A DNA stretch of 10,591 nt from the NCBI GenBank assembly GCA_026710565.1, contig JAPOQV010000064.1, forward strand, positions 1 through 10,591, in the 5' to 3' direction. Below are positions 6,496-10,591 of this stretch, piece by piece. The notes beneath the pieces are model-generated. The model was given only the letters and a program-made list of their open reading frames with translations, was not told the origin of the DNA and ran no database searches. Made by a program: the position numbers and the translations under genes. Source of the DNA: Spirochaetaceae bacterium. Its GTDB lineage: Bacteria > Spirochaetota > Spirochaetia > SZUA-6 > Bin103. How positions within the stretch are numbered: the first letter of the stretch is position 1; each line of letters opens with the position of its first letter.

Positions 6496-7062
6496 ATGAA
6501 TCGGGCGATGAAGCAGCCGCAGGCGATGCCGGAAGACGCCGGCCTGGAGCCGCGCCGGCAAGCGGTGATCGACGTGCTGAAGGACCGCTTCGCCCGTGGC
6601 GAGATCGAGCTGGCCGAGTACGAGCGGCGCGTCACCGCGGCCGCGGATGCGCAGCGGGCGGCCGACCTGGCCGCGCTGGTGAGCGATCTGGGTCGGAGCG
6701 CCGTGCCGCCGAGCCTCCCGGAAGAGAAACAGCAGCTCGTGACGGTGATGAGCTCCCGCATCCAGCGCGGCGACTGGCTGCGTGCCGATGCGGTGGAGGT
6801 TTTCGCGTTGATGGGGTCGGTCAACCTGGACTTTACCGACGTGCGGCCCGGCGACCGCCCGGTCGTGGTCGAGCTGCGCACCATGATGAGCGAGGTCAGC
6901 TTCAAGGTGCCGCCCGGCATGCCGGTGCAGATGGACGTGAACACGATCATGGCGGACACGTCGGTGCACCGGAGCGTCTCGACGGAGCCCGTGTCCGGCA
7001 ACGGGATTGTCGTGCGCGGCGTCGTGGTGATGAGCTCGGTCAGCGCCCGCGTGCCGCGCTGA
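6496..7062 (+). CDS. DUF1707 (SHOCT-like) plus LiaF-like C-terminal domain protein
   Basis: The protein has 188 residues. Residues about 18-66 match the DUF1707/SHOCT-like helical module: R-R-Q-A-V-I-D-V-L, R-F-A-R-G-E-I-E-L-A-E-Y-E-R-R-V and L-A-A-L-V-S-D-L. Residues about 80-187 form a beta-rich repeat domain resembling the C-terminal part of LiaF-type cell-wall-stress proteins: F-A-L-M-G-S-V-N-L-D-F, E-L-R-T-M-M-S-E-V-S-F-K-V-P-P-G, then V-M-S-S-V-S. LiaF proteins usually also have membrane helices; none is visible here, so this is probably soluble or peripheral. Its molecular function is unknown; regulation of envelope stress is a family-level guess. ATG 6508 is an alternative start that would suit a leaderless transcript from TATGAAT at 6495-6501. 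No Shine-Dalgarno sequence precedes either. It is divergent from the oxidoreductase and converges on ccdA with a 10-bp gap. Confidence 0.8.
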   Translation: MNRAMKQPQAMPEDAGLEPRRQAVIDVLKDRFARGEIELAEYERRVTAAADAQRAADLAALVSDLGRSAVPPSLPEEKQQLVTVMSSRIQRGDWLRADAVEVFALMGSVNLDFTDVRPGDRPVVVELRTMMSEVSFKVPPGMPVQMDVNTIMADTSVHRSVSTEPVSGNGIVVRGVVVMSSVSARVPR

Positions 7063-7077
7063 CGGCGGCGCGTCAGC
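7058..7077. terminator. Shared stem-loop at convergent gene ends
   Basis: GCTGACG (7058-7064) and CGTCAGC (7071-7077) form a perfect 7-bp stem with a 6-nt loop GCGGCG. The left arm contains the TGA stop of the DUF1707 gene and the right arm contains the reverse-strand stop of ccdA. It could work in both directions. No T-run flanks it, so this is a candidate only. Confidence 0.4.
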
Positions 7078-7741
7078 CGAAGACCGCGAACACGCTGATC
7101 AGGTAGTAGGCGGCGATCGCAAGCATCGCCGCGCCGGCGACGCGGTTGATGACGCCCTTGTAGCGGCCCAGGAAGCGGACGATCGTCTGGCTGAACGCCC
7201 CGGATGCCAGCGCCAGGACCAGCAGGGGCGTGCCGATGCCGACCGCGAAGATCACGAAGTTCAGCATGTTCACGCCGAAGTCGCCCACCGACACGGCGAG
7301 CTGCTTGGAGAAGAAGGCGCCGATGAAGCCGGGGTTGCACGGCAGCACGATGAAGCCGAAGAAGGCGCCGTAGCCGAACGCGGCCAGCACCGGGTTGCTG
7401 GCGGTGGGCGTGCGCACCACCGGCAGCAGGCGGCTGAAGTCGACGTTCAGGATCAGCAGCACGCCGATGACGGCCAGCACCGCGAAGGCGATCGGCGACG
7501 CCACGGCGGTGACGCCGGTGAGGGACAGCTCCAGCAGCGTGGAGAAAACCAGCCCGATGCCGATCATGGCGGCGGTGACGCCCGCCACCACCGCCAGCCC
7601 CAGGACCAGCGGCGCGCGCCGGGCGCCTTCCCGCTGGCCGGCCAGGAAGGCGATGAAGCCCGGGTAGAGCGGCAGCACGCAGGCTGCCGTCAGCGGCGTG
7701 GCCAGCCCCAGCAGAAAGCTGGTGGCCAGGTTACCGAGCAT
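7073..7741 (-). CDS. ccdA: CcdA/DsbD-type membrane thiol-disulfide transporter
   Basis: This 222-residue integral membrane protein has about six hydrophobic segments, the size and topology of stand-alone CcdA. CcdA carries reducing equivalents from cytoplasmic thioredoxin to extracytoplasmic thiol proteins, classically for cytochrome c maturation. Its two redox cysteines are in the right places: C21 in T-P-L-T-A-A-C-V-L-P-L-Y-P-G in the first helix, and C135 in V-L-P-C-N-P-G-F in the fourth. The flanking prolines are typical of the family. The start lies 16 bp after the stop of the tlpA-like gene on the same strand, so the two form a donor/acceptor pair. No other cytochrome c maturation gene is in the window, so the final target may be something else. 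No clear Shine-Dalgarno sequence is seen. Confidence 0.88.
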   Translation of the reverse strand: MLGNLATSFLLGLATPLTAACVLPLYPGFIAFLAGQREGARRAPLVLGLAVVAGVTAAMIGIGLVFSTLLELSLTGVTAVASPIAFAVLAVIGVLLILNVDFSRLLPVVRTPTASNPVLAAFGYGAFFGFIVLPCNPGFIGAFFSKQLAVSVGDFGVNMLNFVIFAVGIGTPLLVLALASGAFSQTIVRFLGRYKGVINRVAGAAMLAIAAYYLISVFAVFG

Positions 7742-7757
7742 GCCGGGACCGCACGGT

Positions 7758-8342
7758 TCAGGCGGAAGCGGACCCGCCCTCGTCGACTGCCGGGCAGGCC
7801 GCGATCTGTTCCTGCAGGAAGTCCGGGCGCTTGACGCCGCGCTTCTGCAGCAGCGTGCGCTCGGTCTGTCCGGGGCAGATCAGGATCACCGGCGCCGACG
7901 GCGGGTTGAGCACCGCCACGCCGAACTCGTCGCGCAGCGACCGCGACAGGTCCACGGGGGAGACCGCGAACAGCCAGTCGAAACCGTGGCGATCCAGGTG
8001 GCGGACGACCTGGCTCTGCGTCTCGTTGGGGTCGGTGTTGAGGGTGACGGAGATCACCGCGTCGCCGACCTCCTCGTGCAAGGCGGCGAGCTGCCGCTGC
8101 TGGCTGGTGCAGGTCGGGCACCAGACCGCGAAGGTCTCCAGCAGGATCGGCTTGTCCGCGAATTGGGCCAGGGGGAACGTGTCGCCGGTGCGGATGTCGG
8201 TGAGCTCGACGCCCAGCCACGGGACGACCGGCTCCTCGGCCGACTCCTGGGCCGATTCCTGGGCGAAGGCCACCGCGCCAATCGCGACAAGCGCGGCGAC
8301 GATGAGGCCCGTCAGTGCGAGCCTGCGAGTGATCTGCGTCAT
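7758..8342 (-). CDS. Secreted TlpA/thioredoxin-like protein
   Basis: This 194-residue protein starts with a signal peptide: a basic end, then a hydrophobic run, then A-F-A with likely cleavage after A27. A short Q-E-S-A-Q-E-S-A-E-E linker follows and then a thioredoxin fold. The active site W-C-P-T-C (C75, C78) and the cis-proline P151 in S-A-P-V are visible. It should act outside the cytoplasmic membrane as a thiol-disulfide reductase, kept reduced by the CcdA protein encoded downstream. I chose ATG 8342 because AGAGGA (minus strand, 8352-8357) sits 9 nt upstream; the ATG at 8351 is immediately next to that site, too close for it. The segment after the catalytic motif (N-T-D-P-N-E-T) is longer than in plain thioredoxins, as in TlpA/ResA relatives. 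The client protein is unknown. Confidence 0.88.
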   Translation of the reverse strand: MTQITRRLALTGLIVAALVAIGAVAFAQESAQESAEEPVVPWLGVELTDIRTGDTFPLAQFADKPILLETFAVWCPTCTSQQRQLAALHEEVGDAVISVTLNTDPNETQSQVVRHLDRHGFDWLFAVSPVDLSRSLRDEFGVAVLNPPSAPVILICPGQTERTLLQKRGVKRPDFLQEQIAACPAVDEGGSASA

Positions 8343-8363
8343 GTGTTGCATTCCTCTAGAGTG

Positions 8364-8369
8364 ATTCTA
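8364..8369 (-). promoter_or_regulatory. -10-like element before the tlpA-like gene
   Basis: On the minus strand CAGGTAGAATCA holds TAGAAT, matching the -10 consensus at 5 of 6 positions. A weak CTGATG lies 18 nt upstream as a possible -35. Transcription would start near 8357, giving a leader of about 15 nt that just includes the AGAGGA ribosome-binding site. The local sequence is more AT-rich than its surroundings. Confidence 0.35.
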
Positions 8370-8464
8370 CCTGTGGTGATTGTCCAACATCAGGCCATCT
8401 TACCGCGCCCGTGCGCCCCAGGACGTCGGACTCCTCGAGCGCGGCTCTTCCTGAGCCCGCTCCC

Positions 8465-8493
8465 TTGAGCCCATGGCACCGACCGTTCATGCT
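8465..8493 (+). promoter_or_regulatory. Weak candidate promoter of the CDGSH gene
   Basis: TTGAGC (8465-8470) is followed after 17 nt by CATGCT (8488-8493). Matches are 4 of 6 and 3 of 6 to consensus. Start of transcription would be near 8500, just before the GGAG ribosome-binding site. Spacing is ideal but the hexamers are weak. Confidence 0.2.
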
Positions 8494-8510
8494 GTGCGCG
8501 GAGCATGGAG

Positions 8511-8702
8511 ATGGCGGATATCAAGATCACGATCAGCGACAACGGACCCTACCTGGTCAGCGGAACGGTGCCGCTACTGGACGCGCGCGGCAACCCGGTG
8601 GAGGGGGCCTCGGACAAGATGGCGCTCTGCCGCTGCGGGGCGTCGAGCAACAAGCCGTTCTGCGACGGCACCCATCGCGAGATCGGTTTCAGCGGCACGT
8701 AG
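8511..8702 (+). CDS. CDGSH iron-sulfur domain protein
   Basis: This is a 63-residue protein with a single CDGSH-type zinc-finger-like domain that binds a 2Fe-2S cluster through three cysteines and one histidine. The ligands are C40, C42, C51 and H55 in C-R-C-G-A-S-S-N-K-P-F-C-D-G-T-H, here with threonine in place of the signature serine, which is common in bacteria. The N-terminal half (I-K-I-T-I-S-D-N-G-P-Y-L-V-S-G) is the usual beta strand of short bacterial members. I chose ATG 8511 because GGAG at 8500-8503 lies 7 nt upstream; the ATG at 8505 would be only 1 nt from it. The role is probably electron or cluster transfer, partner unknown. It is alone on its strand, divergent from the tlpA-like gene and converging on the PhyH gene. 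Confidence 0.9.
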   Translation: MADIKITISDNGPYLVSGTVPLLDARGNPVEGASDKMALCRCGASSNKPFCDGTHREIGFSGT

Positions 8703-8705
8703 CAG

Positions 8706-8753
8706 GGCACCCCTGCCGGCGCCGCCTGACCCCGGAGGGTGCCGCCTCAGGCG
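8706..8753. terminator. Two interleaved inverted repeats at a convergent gene end
   Basis: GGCACCC (8706-8712) pairs with GGGTGCC (8737-8743), and CGCCTGA (8723-8729) pairs with TCAGGCG (8747-8753), each a perfect 7-bp match. The two stems are interleaved, so they are either alternatives or a pseudoknot-like arrangement. The second covers the PhyH stop codon at 8747-8749. No T-run is present, so termination is an inference from position. Confidence 0.3.
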
Positions 8754-9592
8754 AACTCCTCCGAGCGCTGGAACATGCCGGTCGGCACGGCGTCGCCTGA
8801 CGGGATCTTGCCGACCGGGTTGCGGGACGGGGCGCCGCCGCGCACGGGGTAGGCTTCGAAGAACGGCCACTCGGCAAGATCGGCCTTCACGTGCGTGGGG
8901 CTGTAGCGGAAGGTGAGCCCCACGCGCGGGCGTCCGTCGCGGCTGGTGGTCGATCCGTGCACGAGCCCGATGTCGTGCAGGGACATCTGGCCGGCGCGCA
9001 GGTCCATGCTGACCACGCGGTCGTCATCGATGCGTTCGCCCGGAATCTCCTGCGCCAGCGCGTAGTCGGCCCGATCGCTGGTGCGGTGCTCGAACGCGCC
9101 GTCGTGATGGCTGCCGGCCACCACCTGCATGGCGCCGTTGCCGGCGTCGGTGTCGAACACCGCCAGCCACACCGTGGCCGCGTGCCGCGGCGCAAGCGGC
9201 CAGTACTGGCCGTCCTGGTGCCACGGCACCGTCTGCCGCCGATTGTCGGCCGAGGCGACCTCGCCTTCCGCCGGCAGCTTGCAGAAGAACTGCGCGCCCC
9301 AGCAGTAGAAGTCGCCGCCCAGCACGCCCTGCACGTAGTCGAGGATGGGCCCGAGCCGCGACAGCTCGTACACCCAGCGGTTGGCCTTGTGCCAGCAGTT
9401 GACGCGGTTGATGTCGGTGCCCGCGGGCAGCTTGGCCAGCAGCTCGCGGAAGCGGGTCTGCACCGTCCGCACCGATGCGTCGTCCAGCACCGGGAGTCCC
9501 AGCAGGTAGCCGTCCCGTTCGTAGCCCGCCACGTCCTCGGCCGACAGCGGCGCTGCCCTGGCGCTGGCGATGAGCGGCGGATGGCCGGCCAT
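8747..9592 (-). CDS. Phytanoyl-CoA dioxygenase (PhyH) family protein
   Basis: This 281-residue protein is a non-heme Fe(II)/2-oxoglutarate-dependent oxygenase of the PhyH family. The iron triad is H125-x-D127 in W-H-Q-D-G-Q-Y-W and H212 in L-V-H-G-S-T-T-S. R223 in R-P-R-V-G-L-T-F-R-Y is the expected 2-oxoglutarate-binding arginine. The family motif G-A-M-Q-V-V-A-G-S-H-H lies between them. Length is typical. Bacterial members hydroxylate very diverse small molecules, so the substrate is unknown and phytanoyl-CoA should not be assumed. I chose ATG 9592, 2 nt after the RraA-like stop, because GGTGGAAG precedes it at good distance; a GTG at 9604 is an alternative that would overlap the upstream gene by 10 bp. 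The coupling to the RraA-like gene suggests a shared catabolic pathway. Confidence 0.9.
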   Translation of the reverse strand: MAGHPPLIASARAAPLSAEDVAGYERDGYLLGLPVLDDASVRTVQTRFRELLAKLPAGTDINRVNCWHKANRWVYELSRLGPILDYVQGVLGGDFYCWGAQFFCKLPAEGEVASADNRRQTVPWHQDGQYWPLAPRHAATVWLAVFDTDAGNGAMQVVAGSHHDGAFEHRTSDRADYALAQEIPGERIDDDRVVSMDLRAGQMSLHDIGLVHGSTTSRDGRPRVGLTFRYSPTHVKADLAEWPFFEAYPVRGGAPSRNPVGKIPSGDAVPTGMFQRSEEFA

Positions 9593-9594
9593 CG

Positions 9595-10269
9595 CTACTT
9601 CCACCCGAAGCGCCGGGCCGCCTCCGCCGCGGTGAACTCCGCGCTTTCGGCGAAGCGGCGTTTGCCGTCTTCCAGGTCGATCACGGACTGTACGGCGGCG
9701 AGCGTCTCCTCGGCGCGGTCCACGGGCACCCGCAGGCAGCCGTTGCCGTCGGCCATGACCAGGTCACCCGGGCGGATGCGGAGCTGGCCGACCGTGATCG
9801 GCGCGCCGAGGCGAACGGGACAGAACACGCCGTGGCCGGGCACCACCCCCCACGCGAACATGGGCAGGCCCACGTCGCGGATTCCGTCCAGGTCGCGAAT
9901 GGTGCCGTCGACGACCACCCCGGCGACGCCGAGCCGCTTGTGCATGACCGCCATCACGTCGCCGAACGACGCGCCGCGCCCCGGGCGGCTGTCGACGTCG
10001 CGCATGACCACCACGTGCGGCCCGTCGGTCTCCTCCAGGTGGCGGTAATGGTCACGCCAGCTCGCCGCCGGCGAATCGGGGTCGTTGGTGGTCACCTCCA
10101 CGGTGGCGGCGTAGCCGATCACGCTGCCCAGCTCGGGGAGCAGGCAGCGGATCGTGTGGTCGGTGTACTCCTCGTTCGGCAGGCCGAAACGCGTGACCAT
10201 GGCGTTGAAGACGGTCGGCGTGTCGTGCGCTGCCAGTCCTGCGAAGACGTGGTCTGGTAGCCGTTGCAT
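9595..10269 (-). CDS. RraA-like family protein, HMG/CHA-aldolase type
   Basis: This 224-residue protein belongs to the RraA-like family, which includes the RNase E inhibitor RraA and metal-dependent 4-hydroxy-4-methyl-2-oxoglutarate aldolases/oxaloacetate decarboxylases. The core signature is present: G103-D104, then G-V-V-V-D-G-T-I-R-D ending at R125-D126, the substrate- and metal-binding pair of the aldolases, then G-L-P-M-F-A-W-G and G-D-L-V-M-A-D-G-N-G. Length matches the aldolase-like members better than the shorter RraA (about 160 residues), so an aldolase or decarboxylase role is more likely than RNase control. I chose ATG 10269; the frame extends upstream to 10497, but that part is low-complexity P/R/T-rich and overlaps another open frame. 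A TAATAT element lies 10 nt before this ATG, and no Shine-Dalgarno sequence is seen. It is coupled to the PhyH gene downstream. Confidence 0.88.
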   Translation of the reverse strand: MQRLPDHVFAGLAAHDTPTVFNAMVTRFGLPNEEYTDHTIRCLLPELGSVIGYAATVEVTTNDPDSPAASWRDHYRHLEETDGPHVVVMRDVDSRPGRGASFGDVMAVMHKRLGVAGVVVDGTIRDLDGIRDVGLPMFAWGVVPGHGVFCPVRLGAPITVGQLRIRPGDLVMADGNGCLRVPVDRAEETLAAVQSVIDLEDGKRRFAESAEFTAAEAARRFGWK

Positions 10270-10279
10270 CACGCCGTGG

Positions 10280-10285
10280 ATATTA
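10280..10285 (-). promoter_or_regulatory. -10-like element before the RraA-like gene
   Basis: On the minus strand CGGGTAATATCCACGG contains TAATAT (5 of 6 to the -10 consensus), ending 10 nt before the ATG at 10269. It overlaps the TAA stop of the upstream frame. No -35 match is visible. It shares the GGTANNATCC form with the elements at 887 and 2629. Confidence 0.3.
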
Positions 10286-10591
10286 CCCGGTGACCGCGGC
10301 CAGCGCCTCCTGCAGGTCGACCGACAGGTCGATCGCCAGCGCCAGGTAGGCGCCGCCCAGTACGTAGACGGCCGCGTGGGCGGCGTCCTCGGCCTCCTGC
10401 AGCGGCAGCGCCGCATCGGCAAGCTCGGTGTCGCTGAGTGCCCCGGCGGCGTGCCGGCGGGCCGCCTGGTCGGCCTGCAGGCGGGGGCGGTTCCCAAGCC
10501 ACGCCGGCAGCCCCCCGTCCGCCACGGCGCGCCGGCGATCCAGGCCCGCCCGCTGCCGACCCCCCGCCGCCGGCGCCTCCGCCGGCCCCCG
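10283..10591 (-). CDS. Unrecognised open frame, 5' end beyond the window
   Basis: This frame is open from the right edge of the window to the TAA at 10283-10285, about 102 codons. A GTG at 10525 would give 80 residues, but no ribosome-binding site marks it and the frame continues upstream. The visible protein is alanine- and leucine-rich and probably helical, with an acidic segment (S-D-T-E-L-A-D-A near residue 31 from the GTG) and a more hydrophobic helix (V-Y-V-L-G-G-A-Y-L-A-L-A-I-D-L) near the end. I do not recognise the family. The spacing of 13 bp to the RraA-like start supports a real upstream operon member. High GC also gives long chance frames, and an overlapping frame (to 10497) exists here, so this call is tentative. 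Confidence 0.45.
   Translation of the reverse strand, partial: RGPAEAPAAGGRQRAGLDRRRAVADGGLPAWLGNRPRLQADQAARRHAAGALSDTELADAALPLQEAEDAAHAAVYVLGGAYLALAIDLSVDLQEALAAVTG

Noticed and set aside
5565..7340. Minus-strand frame of 591 codons spanning the DUF1707 gene and its neighbours.
   Set aside because: It crosses the convergent and divergent junctions of three recognised genes and shows no domain; its composition is that of an out-of-frame translation.
8891..10048. Plus-strand open frame of 385 codons across the PhyH and RraA-like genes.
   Set aside because: It is antisense to two genes with intact active-site motifs, and its composition is typical of a GC-driven shadow frame.
10270..10497. 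Upstream extension of the RraA-like frame to a 300-codon protein.
   Set aside because: The added 76 residues are P/R/T-rich and unlike the family, whose members are near 210-230 residues; the extension also overlaps another open frame with a stop just before the ATG at 10269.
1..10591. CRISPR arrays, tRNA or rRNA genes, insertion sequences and integrase genes.
   Set aside because: On reading both strands I found no regularly spaced repeats, cloverleaf-like segments, transposase motifs or terminal inverted repeats with target duplications.

Overview
The window is about 10.6 kb of very GC-rich (roughly two thirds or more G+C by eye), tightly packed bacterial DNA. It carries fourteen recognisable or open genes and no RNA genes, CRISPR array, transposase or integrase. 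The mix suggests a free-living or host-associated uncultured high-GC bacterium: PhyH-type dioxygenase, RraA-like aldolase, Gfo/Idh/MocA oxidoreductase, M20 amidohydrolase, a D-threonine-aldolase-like enzyme, and a HEPN/MNT toxin-antitoxin pair. The phylum cannot be fixed from these genes. A secreted TlpA-like protein with a CcdA partner shows a cell with an extracytoplasmic thiol-redox system.

Layout from left to right. The 3' part of a YghO/BcerS-like GNAT protein (+) ends at 826. A two-gene unit (+) follows: a YdjA-like nitroreductase and a DSD1/D-threonine-aldolase-family PLP enzyme. Then comes an MNT nucleotidyltransferase/HEPN pair (+) whose genes overlap by 4 bp. Facing it across a 183-bp gap is a three-gene minus-strand unit. 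In transcription order this is Gfo/Idh/MocA oxidoreductase, M20 deacylase and a small AbiEii-like nucleotidyltransferase. Divergent from that unit is a DUF1707 plus LiaF-like protein (+), which converges on a tlpA-ccdA redox pair (-). Divergent from tlpA is a 63-residue CDGSH iron-sulfur protein (+). It converges on a minus-strand unit of an unrecognised open frame running off the window, an RraA-like protein and a PhyH-family dioxygenase.

How the genes work together. CcdA would pass electrons across the membrane to the TlpA-like protein. The nitroreductase/PLP-enzyme, oxidoreductase/deacylase and RraA/PhyH units look like separate small catabolic modules whose substrates cannot be read from sequence. 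The MNT/HEPN pair is a type VII-like toxin-antitoxin module. A second, unrelated nucleotidyltransferase faces it.

Two layout patterns stand out. First, genes that begin transcription units tend to lack a Shine-Dalgarno sequence and instead have a GGTANNATCC-like -10 element 8-12 nt before the start codon, as in leaderless or very short-leader transcripts. Genes inside units mostly have Shine-Dalgarno sequences. Second, several gene ends carry a GC-rich inverted repeat at or over the stop codon without a T-tract.
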